From contig NC_052475.1 in the NCBI RefSeq assembly GCF_009730915.1, forward strand, positions 1,116,001 to 1,180,000: a stretch of 64,000 nucleotides of DNA. The letters run 5' to 3'. This stretch comes from Dioscorea cayenensis subsp. rotundata. Its lineage: Eukaryota; Streptophyta; Magnoliopsida; Dioscoreales; Dioscoreaceae. Numbering within the stretch: the stretch's first letter is position 1; every line of letters begins with the position of its first letter. Of this stretch, positions 24,401-37,130 are shown piece by piece. The position numbers and the translations under genes are program-made. Below the pieces are notes generated by a model. The model was not told where the DNA came from and made no database searches. It saw nothing but the letters and a program-made list of their open reading frames with translations.

Positions 24401-27400
24401 TTGCTTCTACGTAGCTAATATAAATGTATTTCCATGGGCCCGCTGCTATACATGCAAGCTTAGTTACATGAAGTTAAGTACTTGACAAAGATGGCATACA
24501 GATGTAACTCTGAAAATGTTTTACCTGTGAGCTTCAAAAAGTTTATCATCTGCTCCTTCATTTATATAATTCATAGCCAGCAATCGATTCTGCAAAAATG
24601 GCAGTAATAAGATTCGTATGGAAAGGTGAAAAAGGTAATTATTTGAAAAGAAAAATTAAAAGATGAGAACATATAAGAGAACAGAGTACAACAAAATTCT
24701 TGAACAAGATATATCCAGTTAGCAATGCCACTCAAAAAGATCAGCCACAGAGAGCTCTCTACTTCCAAAACATGGATGCTTAATGATTAAGATGTTACCT
24801 GGATCATCAAAATCATAGTAATCCAGTAAGACTTACTGTTCACTTTCACAGTAAAACTAGCATTATTTGTAATTTAGTTCTGTAGAGTAGCTCTTTGGTC
24901 AGAGAACAGGATAGATTCAGTGTAACTGAACATCATGTTTTTCAAGGGCTGATTAATCAGCATAGAAGCCTCGTGATCAACCTGGACCAGGTGCTTGAAG
25001 CATGCAACAAATTATCTAGAGTTTCCTGGTTCAGTTCATTTTGTAAGTGCAAGATGGGTTTCAATTTACATCTGAAATCAATAAACATGGAATGGTGCAA
25101 CCACTTGCATGCATTAAGACCAACACCAAGACAAGCCCAAATAACTTAAGCCAGACTACCAACTAACGGATCACTGGTTACTGGCAAGAGGAATACCTGC
25201 CCTGCATTACGTGAATCAGGATCAATCTGAAGGCACCTCTCATATGCCTCTATTGCAAGAGAAATATTGCCTGCATCTCTGTATAGAACTCCTACGCAAA
25301 CAATAAATTTGAATAAAGATGAGCATAGAACGTTAACCTTATTCTAGTTATCTGAAGTCAATAACCTTGAACCATTTGAAGGTCAATAATATGATAATTG
25401 ACTACAAACAACAATAGTAGTATGATTGTTTTGTATAATCACATAAGACATTCTATAAAATAATAGCATATAAAAGAAGTCAACTGGAACAATGTTGAAG
25501 TATTGAAAGAATTTAAATAGACATTCTATAAATTAAGATAATTCAGAGAGATCAGAAAGTACCAACAAAGCATACTCATTTGATGAGAATACAGCAATTT
25601 GCACTAGCAAGTTATCACTTATCCAAGCCACATAATAATTAAAAAAAAAAAGAACAATATAAGAAAGCAAGGAGGGACATAGTATTCAGGAGGCACCTAA
25701 ATTATTATATGCTTCAGCATATGTAGGATTTGCAATAATGGCTTTCTCAATCATACTTGCCGCAGCATCCATTTTTCCCTGTAAAATTTGAAGAATTGGG
25801 GCGAGCATCGGATATCAAAGTACAAACATATTAAGTAAACAAATATCAGGTGTGTGCACACATGAGTGTGAGTGCATGAAAGATAAGAGTTAAGGCAAAC
25901 CTGAACAGTATAGACAACACCGAGGTTGTTTAAAGATTGAGAAAAATTTGGCTTAATAGATAAAGCCATCTACAAAATACAAAGCCAATTAGTTGAATGC
26001 CCATTCAAAATAAATAAAAAAGCGATATACAAACAAGGCCATTAAGAACAGAAATATATAGCATTAATTGGCTGCACTCTATATGACCAAACTCACTTGA
26101 TAGCACTCCACAGCTTTGTCAAGGTTGTCCCTGTCTTTGTATATTACTCCCAAATTATTGCAGGCTTCCGCACAGTGAGGATTGAAGTGTAGTGCGAGTT
26201 CATAAAATACAACTGCCTTCATAAAGAGGTCCGACATTTTAGATATCAGTTGAAAGTGACTAAAAACTCAGTTAAAACCTTACACACAAAAAAATTAGCA
26301 ATTCAAATGTGATCAAGAAAACAGAAACTTATAATTTGACCAGAAGATTTCTTGAAGCTTCGCAATAGGAAGGTGAATACCAGATCAAAAACAGCATTCT
26401 GAGCTCAAAGGAAAACTAGCATGACATGGACAAAAAAAAAATTATTCAAATTACCATGTCAAACTTCAGCATTTCCCCATATGCAACACCAAGATTGTAC
26501 ATTGCATCAGCATAGTGCCAATTATAATACAAAGCTTTCTTGTAGTAAGCCACACCTTGGTCAATGTCACCCTCTAGTTTAACCTGGAAAGATCATAGAG
26601 TATGAATGGCCTGGTGAGCAAAACAAAAGCATATTCTGTTTCGTTACTTTTGTTTTATTTTGACAGTCAAAAGTGGTAAGATCTGTGTACAAACCATTGA
26701 AAAAATAAAAAAAATACAAGTGAATCACATAATAATCAAATGACAAATAAGACCTCACACCAAACCAGAACCGAAAGGAACCAAGAAAAATATGGAAGTG
26801 AAAGTGAATCAAACACAGCTTTAGATCAAATCATATGGTGTCATATGTAGTGCAAAGTTTAATGGCAATTAAAAAGGATCACAAAGCAGCATGACCATCA
26901 ATGGTGACACGAAATTAAAAGAAGAAACATGAAGCCATACAGACAACACCTTGTCATGGCTGTGTTAGCAAATCATTCAGAAAGTAGAGTCAAGCTTCCA
27001 GCTATAGAAAATAAATAAAAAACAATCAAGGAATAAAGGCATACCTTTGTCCCCAAGTCTGTCAAAGCAATTGCCATATTATTTTTAGCAATCTCAAAAT
27101 TTGGAGAAACCGTCAGACACCTGATGGAGCATGACAACCAAGAAAATTCAAGTCAGGATACAACATATATCATTCACTACATGCAACACTTCAACATAGT
27201 ATAAAATACCTCTCATAGCAAGCAATAGCCGATTCCAAGTCTCCGCGATTTTTATATATCACACCCATATTGCAGTAAGCTTCTGCATACATTGGCCTTT
27301 GTAAGGCAGCCTTTTCATAGCAACCAAGAGCCATATCATATTGCATCATCTCTGAGTAAACCACTCCAAGGTTGTAATATGCAGGCTGCATCAAATCATC

Positions 27401-28356
27401 AGTGGGGGAAGTTTATCACTCTTGATATATGAAATACATAGGTTAGATTGAAAGATAAAAGAAAGTAGATATATGGTTAGGTGCTTTGACGGTCACAAAC
27501 ATTGAACTAAAGGAGGAAGCCTAATCATAAAAGCATACTTACAGCATAGTGGCTGTCAACTTTTATAGCTTCACAGTACTTTTGGATTCCCTCCTCAGTT
27601 TTCCCTGAAAGCTTTAAGCTGGTGCCCAGATCAGTCAAGACAATTGCAAGGCATTCAGCCGCAGGCTTGAATGAAGGGTCAGCCTTCAAAGCCTTCTCAT
27701 ATGACTGCATTTAAGTCACAGAAAAGTTGGAAACTTTTCAAGGAGAGATACTGTAAGAAATAATAAATAATAAACAGTACATATAGACTATCTAGTCTAT
27801 AACAAGCACATAAACAAATAAATTGCCTGGAAGAAAATTGAAAACAAGCTGATTGGACGCTAAACATTTATCTTTGAAGCAATCCAGGTCAAATTCCACC
27901 TTGCGCCACTCAATGAAAATATATCAGGAAGAGAACAGCATAAGAAAGAAGATATACCTGAGCAGCCTCCGAAAGACGGCCTTCCTCTTTATAAAGGACT
28001 CCAATATGAGTAAGGGCGCATGCATTCAATGGGTCCAACCTGGCGGCGTCTGAAAAGCAATCAAATGCCTGCCTTGGCATGTTCTGCATTTGCAAGCAAA
28101 TCCCCTTTCCAATGAGAGCATCTACGTTTCCGCTGTCCTTCTCAAGGGCATTGTCATAAAGTACAAGAGCATCTGCAAACTTGTTCCTAGACCGCAATAT
28201 GTTGGCATATGAAAGAGTATCCTTCCCTTGAAACCTTTGCCGAGGAGGAGAAGCCTGGTCTGAACCCACACTTGCACTCGAAGATGTCCCGGGTCCATTC
28301 AAGTTTCCCAAAACCACACCATCCCTCTCAAACCCATTCGGCTCCATCCGCGCCAT
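21471..28356 (-). CDS. SPY: SPINDLY, TPR-type protein O-fucosyltransferase
   Basis: Seventeen coding exons: 27958-28356, 27543-27704, 27210-27385, 27045-27120, 26455-26583, 26097-26216, 25901-25969, 25697-25778, 25197-25291, 24525-24589, 23797-23995, 23376-23570, 23107-23201, 22870-23005, 22514-22731, 22286-22413, 21471-21895. All introns are GT-AG, the phases fit, and the total is 922 residues (AtSPY 914). The N-terminal half is about eleven tetratricopeptide repeats (for example APAYYNLG-type, [29 protein letters not shown]). The C-terminal half is a GT41-type catalytic domain ([88 protein letters not shown]). It O-fucosylates DELLA proteins and clock factors in nucleus and cytosol, and represses gibberellin signalling. 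The Ser-rich tail is variable in the family. Two close ATGs (28356, 28347) could serve as start. Confidence 0.96.
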
Positions 28357-29176
28357 TCAAAAAAGGGAACACCCTTTCCACAGTTCTCTGAACAAGCAAA
28401 ACAACATCACAAAAAGGAAAAAAAAAAACCATCTTTCCATCAGCCGCTTCAGTCCCACGGACTACAGAACTAAAATCAGAACTTGGATAGATAGATTTAC
28501 TCCGAAAAATTACAATTGACTAGAATCAACACAAACACCAAAAGAAAAATCAAGATTTGTAAGTCCCATTCAGAAAGCTACCAACTTGGAACTCATTTAG
28601 TATCCGCAGTCCATTATCCTTTCAGCAAAAATTAGAAACCACAATCAATTTCACAAACCTAGAACACCACCAAACAACCCAAACATTCAACGAGAAACAC
28701 AATAGGGATCACAAGAACACATTCCGGACGCTTAAACCCCCAATACCCACATAACAAGAATCAAAACCCCGAGATAAAAACTATTAAAAAATAGAGAATA
28801 GAAAAGATAACACATCCACACACAACCACCATCCAAGAGTTCTTAAAAAAAAAAATAAAAAGGAAAATCAAAAGGGAAAAATAAAAAAGGCAACAAAAAA
28901 GAAGAAAGTCAGAGATGCGAAGGAGAAGGAGAAGGAGAAGCTAGGGATTCGAGTGCTCACATTGGGGAGCGAGCCAGGGGGGAGATCCCATGGGGGCGCC
29001 GGCGTGGAGGGCGAGAGGAGGAGGAGGGATGGAGACGAGGGTTTTGGGCGCGAGTGGTGCAGCAAAGAGAGAAAGAGGAGAAGAAAAAAGGGCCCTTTTT
29101 TTTCTCACTTTCTTTTTTTCACAGCTTTTTATTTCCCCTTTTCTTTTTATTTCTCTCCGACACGGTACCAAGCGCA
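28357..29176 (-). promoter_or_regulatory. SPINDLY 5' UTR region, probable leader intron
   Basis: No coding sequence. A good minus-strand acceptor (CTTGTTCAG) lies about 35 bases before the start codon, and a GC-rich, purine-rich stretch sits at 28915-29060. Together they suggest an untranslated first exon near 28.9-29.1 kb joined by a leader intron, as in Arabidopsis SPY. This is inference without transcript evidence. Confidence 0.4.
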
Positions 29177-29267
29177 TGGGCCCCACCTCCTTTTGTCGCT
29201 AGTCAATGGTCAGGGCCCATTTCAATTTATGTAATTAGGCCCATTAAAGATATTTCGAATTTGGGCC
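29177..29267. promoter_or_regulatory. Cluster of four TGGGCC site II motifs upstream of SPINDLY
   Basis: TGGGCC occurs at 29177-29182 and 29262-29267, and its complement GGCCCA at 29214-29219 and 29238-29243. Site II elements (TGGGCY) are bound by TCP factors and are common in promoters of broadly expressed plant genes. Confidence 0.55.
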
Positions 29268-30739
29268 TTGCTGGCCTGGTCCACTTTTAAACAAGTGTTT
29301 GTATATTTATAATTGTAATCCACTCTGAAGATCTTATTTTTAAAAATAATTTAAATATTTTTTCATAATTTATTTTAATTACTTTAAAAAAAATAAATGG
29401 ATTGTTTTTTTTTTTTACAAATCGGACAAGAAGCCTCATTTAAAAAAAATTTAAGAATGTGTCTAGACTTATGGCAAACTTAACAGCCACATATGTCATT
29501 ATCGTGTATGCGTTTTGGGGTTTAATTTTAGGTTTTTTTTTTTTTACGGTGAAACACCCTAAACAAGAGACTGGAAACTATTAGACCAAGAGGTCATTGG
29601 TTTCAAAATGAATTATTTTGCCATGAGTTATGGTTAGTATTTTTTTTCTTTTTTTTTCAATTTTAATATAAAAGGGATAAATTATCTTGGAGATTTTTAT
29701 ATAATTTGTTATCAAATATGAAAATATTTGATTATAAAAAAACTATAAAATATTTTAAAAAGTGTAATTTTATTATTGTAGTATTTATTTTAACTAGTAC
29801 TTATTGACTTGTTTTTGAGTTAAGTTTTGAAATTCAGTTTCATCTTACTTATTTTTATTTGTGAGAATGGACATAGCTACTAATTCTTATGTGCTTTCCG
29901 TTTAAATGAAATTTAAGTTCTAGTCTTTTAACTTGTAAATACACATTTTGATCTCCTATAAAAAACACTATTCCTCTTCTTCAACATTGCATGATAAGAG
30001 ATTTTCACTTTTGTAAATATCAATATGTGACAATCTTTTAAACCGGAGTTGTTGTCGTCTATTTGGAAAAAATATTATATTTTGGTACAAGACTAAATTA
30101 TTTCCTTCACTTTTTAATTTTTATTTATTTATTTATTTCTTTCTAGTTGATGGTGCAATCGCAATGATAGTGGGCCCAAAACTCTAATATATATTATTAT
30201 TCTGGTACTATATCTAATTATTTGTTTTCTAATAATGAACCATCACCAAGGAATGATACCAAGTGCCTTTTCCCCAAAAACAGAGGAAGTCCAAATTTTT
30301 AAAAGATATATGTTAAGAGTTACTTCATTGCTAGCTTTTGTTACCTTTTTCTTTAATTGCGTAACATATATATATATATATATAAAGTGAAGAAACTAAA
30401 AATAAAGATTTAAAAAAAAGAACAGTGACTAAATTGACTTTTACATTCAATGGAGCATAGCAAAAGTGTAATGTTTTGCACAATTTAAACATTTTGTTTT
30501 TATTTACTTTGAATTAATTCTGCTTCACAAGAGATGTAATTAAATGGTTCGTGGTTACAACTAGAAAAACAAATGATAATAAAAAAAATGGCTAGTGATC
30601 TTGTTAACTCATTTTTTTTTTTAATTATAAATGAGGCAGTATTGTTACATAACCACTATATATATATATATATATATATTTACACACGCAATTCTCTATA
30701 AACGTTAAAACCAACAGTACTGTAAAGTTTCATGAACAA
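29268..30739. other. AT-rich intergenic
   Basis: No gene. Contains a 5' SINE fragment (own entry), (TA)n at about 30366-30382 and about 30655-30678, and long T runs. Confidence 0.4.
29535..29612 (-). mobile_element. tRNA-derived SINE, 5' fragment
   Basis: On the minus strand it reads ACCAATGACCTCTTGGTCTA, then GTCTCTTGTTTAGGGTGTTT, then a poly(A) run. This matches the head of the copy at 41.7 kb over about 60 bases but lacks the body. Confidence 0.5.
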
Positions 30740-31117
30740 TATTGTTGTATTTATAAATAGCAGAACAGTGAAAAATAAGATATATAGTATTTTAATATCA
30801 ATCGTTAAATCAAATTCAGCACAATAGCTGAATCAATCTCAGCTGTCCAAATCTATTTATGCTAGATTTACATTTAAGAAAATTTTACTTATAAATAGTA
30901 GAACAGTGAAAAGTGGAATGTATAGTATTTTAATATCATTCGTTAAATCAAATTTAGCATAGTAACTGAATCAATCTCAGTCGTCCAAAGCCATTCCTAC
31001 TAGACCTACAATTAAGAAAATTGTACTTATAAATAATAGCAGAGTGAAAACGGATGTATAGTAAAAAATAGGATATACTATATTTTAATCACAATCATTC
31101 AATCAAATCCATTTTTG

Positions 31118-32606
31118 TTAGGGTCCGTTTGGTTTGGGGGAATGGGAATATGGGGATGGAGAAGGGGAAGGGGAATATGAATAGAGAAGGGGGATTGGGG
31201 ATGGGAATAAGGGTGTGTTTGGATGACATCAATGATTATCCTTGGTAGGGTAATCATTGATTACACATTCCCTTCCCTTTGTTTGGATGTTCTTTGTGCA
31301 TGTAATCATTGAGAGCAGGGGGAATTCATTACCTCCCCCCAAAGGTATAAGTCATTCCACGGCTCCCCCCATATTGAGGGAATACCCATTAATGAGATTT
31401 GAAATTACATTTTTGCTCATTTCAAAATAAAAATATTATTTGTATATCCCAACTTAAAACCTAACCATCTTTAATTAACTTAAATAATCAGCTTAATTAA
31501 CTTAATTAATTAAGTTAATATAATTAATAATTAATAAAATAATTAATTAAAGCTTAATTAATCCAGTTAATAAAATAATTGATTAACTTAATTAATAAAA
31601 TAATTAATTTTATTAATTAAGTTAATAAAATAATTAATTGTGTTAACTTAATTAATTATTTAATTAACTTAATTAATTCTAGTTAATAAAATAATTAATT
31701 TTGTTAACTTAATTAATTATTTAATTAACTTAATTAATCATAGTTAATAAAATAAGTGATTAACTTAATTAATAAAATAAGTGATTAACTTAATTAATTA
31801 TTTTTAATTAATTAACCTAAATAATTAATTAATTTAATTGAATAATTAATTTAATTTAATTAATTAATTTTATTAATTAAGTTAATAATTCTTAATTGTC
31901 ATTAAACATATATACACAATTATTTTTTAAGAAGGGTATAAAGGTAATTGTCTCATATATCCTCCACTTATTTTTTAAATTCCCAATGCATAACCTTCTC
32001 TAACCAAACATAGTTTTTATTCCTATCCCCTCCCCATTACCCCCATTTCCATCCCTTTCTTCATTACCCCCATTCCTATTTCCATTCCTATTCCGTCATC
32101 TAACCTTTTAATATTTTAATTAAATAATATATCTAGTAAAATAAACAATTATTATTAAATAGCTCTAATTTCTATAAAAAAAATTAAATGAGTTATTCAT
32201 TTTCTAAATAAATTTTTAAATTTATACATTTTAATTGAGGGATATAATTTAATTATTTTTATATAAAATAAATATAAAATAATTGTAATATTTAAAAAAT
32301 AAATACAACGTATATCATGTCATTTCTTAATCTTCACCCAATACAATGTAAATACAATATATAAATACAATATAAATCATTAAAATTTAAATAAATAAAA
32401 TATTATAAGGGGTAAAAAGGTCATTACCTCATCAAGGCATGCTCAATCCCCCCTCCCCCAAAACCCAAAAATAAGAGGGATGAGCATAAAGGGTTTGAGA
32501 GGCATGCACTCCCCCCTCATTTCCTTCCTATGTCCTTTGTTGCATGCCCAAACATGGACATGCACATGCCACAAGGGTTGATCCCCAACTATTGGGCATC
32601 AACTCT
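31118..32606. mobile_element. Composite non-autonomous DNA-transposon-like insertion
   Basis: Interrupts the tandem repeat between GTTAG and ATCTACA. The left end is GGGTCCGTTTGGTTTGGGGG, and a second, similar end (GGGTGTGTTTGGATGACATC) starts near 31208. The right part (about 31985-32097) is pyrimidine-rich, mirroring the purine-rich left end. TTA stands at both junctions, which would suit a PIF/Harbinger-type target duplication, but the right terminal inverted repeat is not clear. Probably two or more nested MITE-like elements. No coding sequence. Confidence 0.45.
31480..31890. repeat. TTAATTAA-rich low-complexity block
   Basis: About 400 bases built from GTTAATAAAATAATTAATT and TTAACTTAATTAATTA units, nearly free of G and C. 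It lies within the composite insertion and forms repeated internal palindromes. Confidence 0.75.
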
Positions 32607-33053
32607 TAGATCTACAGTTGAAAAAACTTTAATCTCAACTACAGTTGCTTATAAATAGTATGTATAGTATTTTAATCTCAATCTTTCAATCAAATGCAAC
32701 ACAGTAATTGAATCAATTTCAAATGTCCAAATACATTTCTGCTAGATATACCATTGAAAAACAAAAACTTAAACTAAACCCACAGAACACTAAACTAACC
32801 TATTTGGAACAGATACCATAATATTTTAATTATTTATTGAGAGAGAGAGAGTTGAATCTTATAAAATTAAATGCTTTAACCGGTCAATCAACATGATGGC
32901 GGCTCAACCATAGAATTCAAAACATGCATAAAAAGTTAAAAATAATAAAAAAAATTCGAAACATCTCATGGCAAACAAGATATGGTTGAAAATTTTTCAT
33001 TAAAATAATTATTGCCCCCACATGAGAGTCTTACTAAGATAGACAGGCTAATG

Positions 33054-33254
33054 CCAACGGCCGCTAGGTCAATTGGCATCGGGTTCCTTGCGTAGGTCTT
33101 TTATTTCGGAGAGACCCGGGTTCGAATCCCGCTTCGCTCAAAGTGAGTGCACAGTTCGGTGAGGGTCGCTCCCACGTGTACGTCCCTGACTACCCTTAGA
33201 TGGGTGTGCTTGTTGTCTATTTGTAAAAAAAATAAAATAAACAAAACAAAAGAA
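33054..33254 (+). mobile_element. tRNA-derived SINE, full-length
   Basis: About 200 bases with a Pol III A box (TAGGTCAATTGG, 33065-33076) and B box (GGTTCGAATCC, 33119-33129). The tRNA-unrelated body contains GTCGCTCCCACGTG, and the element ends with TTGTTGTCTATTTGT and an A-rich tail. It is flanked by 13-base target duplications, AGACAGGCTAATG (33041-33053) and AGACGGGCTAATG (33255-33267), differing at one base. Intact ends suggest it is moderately young. Not a functional tRNA gene: no proper anticodon arm or acceptor stem. Confidence 0.85.
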
Positions 33255-33267
33255 AGACGGGCTAATG

Positions 33268-34113
33268 AAAAAGTTTAACACCAAGTCCTAGGTTGACGGA
33301 CATTGAAAACTCTCTTATGTAACAAACATTTTGAGGTTTCAAAGTAAGTATATAAATTTAGGGTTATTTTATTTTTCACCCAACTCAAAGGTCCAATGGC
33401 TCGGCTCGTAACATTCTAAGAAAAGAAAACTTAAATAATGTATGTGTAGGTATAAAACACATTAGTACTTCTAGAGAAGGATAAAACACATTAGATAGAG
33501 TGTTTTATCTTTAATATACATGTATATATATCGATATATAGATTTAACTAGGTTCAGTTTGAACTTGAGCCATTGTTATTTGAACCAAACGAAATTTTTT
33601 TTTTTTACTATTTTGGTTCCAAACTAGAAACTTTAATTGGGACTGTAAGGTTTTGTTGAGGTTCTTACAAGTTGGAAACATAAACCATAATCCAACCATT
33701 TTTTAAAAATTTTTAAATAAAAATTTATATAATATATAATATCATAAATTTTTTAATATATTTAAATTATTTGAGATCGTCTTAAAATTTGAATTATAAC
33801 TATAACGGAAATTTTAAGACTATAGTTCGGTTCCAGTTCTTTGCATTATAAAACCGGAACAAAGTTGTGATCAAGTTTATAATTAAATATACAGATAGAT
33901 GAAGAGCTCAGCATATTAATCTGATCAACAAGATATATATCAGAGAAAATGCAAATCCAAACTCCAAATTATTCAATGTAGACTATGGAAGACGAGCATT
34001 TATATATAGATTTCAAACAAATAAAAAGTATAACAGAGTCTTTAATAACAACAACAGTGAAACAAACAAGCAAAAGCATATGATAAATAAAAGACAAAAT
34101 TAGGTCTCTGGTA
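33268..34113. other. AT-rich intergenic, NAC 3' side
   Basis: No ORF of interest. The last 150 bases are probably the 3' UTR of the NAC gene. Confidence 0.4.
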
Positions 34114-34944
34114 TCAAAACCAGTTCAAATCAATATCACCAAGCATTTGCATGTCATCAGTAATAACAAGTTCAGCAGATGAAGAACTCTTGTGAGAGCT
34201 TGTTCCTTCAACTGCCAATGGTGCAATAATTGAAGAAGGAGAAGACGAAGAAGTTGATGATGATTCTATTCCCATTCTCTGATTCTCAATGCCTAGTCCG
34301 ACAGGGCGACGATCAAAAGCTCGCAAACATCCCGATTTAATGTAAACTCGACAAAGGCTAAATTCATTTCTCAACTGCATTGATTATTAAACAATGAGTG
34401 CCATTTATTTTATCATGGTGTCAGAGCTAGTGAACGAAGAGCAATACTAGTACCTTCGAAGTAGTTCCCTCGAGAGCTTTGTATTCATTCATTTTCCATT
34501 TAGTTTTGCCAAAAGGAGTTCTTCCAGTGTAGAAAACCATTGTCTTCTTCACGGCGATAGCCCGATCAGTTGAATAAACAAAACTAGGAGAGCCGGTAGC
34601 CTTCCAAAAGCCCGCTTGCGTCATTCGAGTTCTTCTTCCACCATGAGCTTCACTCTCTTGCATTGGGGAGAAGAAAAACCATTGCTCACCATCTTTATTG
34701 CATGGTTCTCCTGCCATCTCTGCACATGAAATAACAACAAACATGAATATATATTAATGCATATAAAACTAATTAAATATTAACATTACTTACTAGGGAG
34801 CTGCCAAGGATCAAAACTATAAACATCAAGGATGGGAATGACACTTTGAATGTCTTGTCTTTTGTTGTCCAACATGTTTTTAAGATAGAAGCTCACAAGC
34901 TCTTCTTCTGTTGGAGAGAAACGAAAGCCTACTGATCTCTCCAT
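34114..34944 (-). CDS. NAC transcription factor, ANAC090-like
   Basis: Three exons: 34794-34944, 34454-34719 and 34114-34374, giving 225 residues. Splice sites are CCTA|GTAAGT, GTGCAG|AG, AAG|GTACTA and TGCAG|TTG. The N-terminal NAC domain covers about 1-160, with subdomain [45 protein letters not shown] and [39 protein letters not shown] and [11 protein letters not shown]. Short length, the [10 protein letters not shown] wording and the missing long C-terminus fit the ANAC090/061/036 group, nuclear regulators linked to senescence and salicylate. The C-terminus is Ser-rich and acidic (activation-like). A TA-rich stretch (about 34987-35004) could supply the TATA box. Confidence 0.92.
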
Positions 34945-35894
34945 CTTCTTCTTGAGCTTGTTATTAGTTTTTCAAACTCTAACTTTGTATATATATATAT
35001 ATACAGTAGGTGTAAATGCTATAGAAATAGAAGAGAGATTGAGAATGAGTCAAGCTTAGCTTCTTAATTTTCTTTTTTCTTGCATGCAAGAATAAAAACT
35101 GTTTAAGAATTAAGTATGATTAATTAAGTAGATAATGTGTTTTTGATCAAGTCTATGGCTAAAGGGTGGGCTAATTAATTAGTACATAGAAAGACAGGAA
35201 GTTTTAAGGTAAGTTACTAAAACACAATTAATTAATGGAAAGATGATTATATATTAGTCTTGTACGCGTTTGAGCATTGAAGTTTAAGCAATTAGAAAAA
35301 ATTTTCAAAATCCTCAAGAGGTTCCTATATGTGATATCAGAATATAATATTTGATATTCTAAAGCTTGTTTATTTTAATTATAATTTAATTGTATAAGTG
35401 TTGTAATATATGAAGTCAAGGAGCACAGATAAAAAGAAAGACTTCAATAAAGTTGAAAAAGAGTGATTGAAGTTTCAAGAAAGAGTTAAACACTCTCAAC
35501 TTAATGCCGTGTATGACAGGGCCCGTTTTATAGAATTTTCGCAACTTAATTAATTTCCTCTTTGATTTGTTCAAAAGTAATTGGAGATAGTATTATTATA
35601 TATGGGATATACGAATTTGTAAACGCATAGAATAATGAGTGCTTGGTTACTTGGTTTTATTCCATTTTGAAAGCGACTCCACTGAAGTGCATATGTGCCA
35701 TGGATTTTCATGTCCATAAAATACTCTATTCCTATTTATTTCGTTATAATACTTTTAAGTAAAATTACATCATTAATACATAAAAATATTGTTGAATAAT
35801 TAATATATATACATATATAGTGACGAAATATGGATAAGTTCTGTATTAGGAACATGTACGTACATATACAGGGTTGATATTTCAATATATTTAT

Positions 35895-36010
35895 ATCTTT
35901 ATTTTATTTTTTTTTTCTCTTTTCTTTGAAAATGATCGATGTCTTTAATTTTAGAAAATAGTTTTTTTAAAAAAAATACTTCCGTAGCTTTTTAAAAACT
36001 GTGGATATTT
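35895..36010 (+). repeat. Dispersed repeat, copy 1
   Basis: About 115 bases sharing TCTCTTTTCTTTGAAAATGA, then TCGATGTCTTTAATTTTAG, with 37015-37130, same orientation. Confidence 0.5.
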
Positions 36011-37014
36011 AATGATAGCCGTTAGAACATGATATAATGATTGTTATTTTATAAGGGTTGTGTGCAATGTTACTGTTAGTGCTATGCATTGATATTATTA
36101 AATAATAATTATATTATCTAATATAAAAAATCAAAAATAATAATAAATTAAATATAAACTCACAAAATATATTTAAATGTTGATTATGTCTATCCTAGTA
36201 CACCTCCACATACTCATAGTGAATAGAAAATGAATCAAGTGTATGATATATATAAACTATATAAAGTACTCTATGGACCATTGTTGTAACAAACACTAAC
36301 AGGGAAATAGAGCTTCGCAAAAGTTGATGGCTATAAAATATCAGGGTTGCTTGTCCAACAACAGGTGAAATTGAATACATATAAATGAATTTAAATAATC
36401 ATTACATTTCTTTAAAAGAGTTAACATGATATTAACATAAAGAGATTACATATATATATATATATATAATTAAAAAATAGAATTTTAACAAGAAAACATA
36501 AAAGGAGAAAAAGAAGGATAATAAAAGTTAAAATAAAAGATTAATATGGACTATGGAGCCATCAAACTCAGTATGTCTAAACTAGTGCTAAAAATTGCAT
36601 TTGTACAACAAGAGCATTAGTTCTATATATCTATTTAGCACAAGAAGATCATGAGTTAACACATGTTTGAATGTATACGGAAAATTCAAAGATATGCTAG
36701 AAGCATTTGTTATATAATTTTTTTTTTAAAATGTAATTAAATTGTAAGAAAAAAGTTACACGAAAAAAAGATAACAACTATATATATATAGTTGAGCAAA
36801 AAACTTCCGGTATGACAAATTAGAATTAGAACAATTGGCTAGTAATCCAAATATATATTTTCTTGCTTTGATACAATGTAAAAATTAATACAATTAAGTT
36901 ATGGTTCATTGCGTTCCATGCACTAGTCTAAGCCTTACTCATTTCTCTTTAGAGATTATGCGGGTAAAAAGCATGATGGAAAATTTTAAAATTTTTTCAA
37001 CATACATAAATCTC

Positions 37015-37130
37015 GATGTCTTTATTTTCCTTTATTTTATTTATTATTTCTCTTTTCTTTAAAAACGATCGATGTCTTTATTTTTAGGAGACAGTTTTTT
37101 CTACAACTTTTTTGTGGATAGTGGCCTACA
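37015..37130 (+). repeat. Dispersed repeat, copy 2
   Basis: Matches copy 1 at 35.9 kb: TCTCTTTTCTTTAAAAACGA, then TCGATGTCTTTATTTTTAG, and a shared GTGGATA tail. Confidence 0.5.

Larger units (their letters stand above)
30750..32757 (+). repeat. Tandem ~139-bp repeat, about four units, split by an insertion
   Basis: Units start with TTATAAATAGYAGAACAGTG-like sequence near 30752, 30890 and 31028. A fourth lies at about 32653, after a 1.5-kb interruption. Each unit runs through GTATTTTAATATCA, AATCAAAT, CTGAATCAATCTCAG and GTCCAAA. The same family occurs singly at 10.4-10.6 kb on the other strand. No ORF. Confidence 0.7.

Noticed and set aside
28941-29290. Several overlapping frames in the GC-rich patch upstream of SPINDLY
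   Set aside because: No family, and the purine/pyrimidine bias explains the openness. It sits where the SPINDLY leader exon is expected.
33060-33135. Possible functional tRNA gene (A and B boxes present)
   Set aside because: No proper cloverleaf stems, an A-rich tail and flanking target duplications show that it is a SINE.
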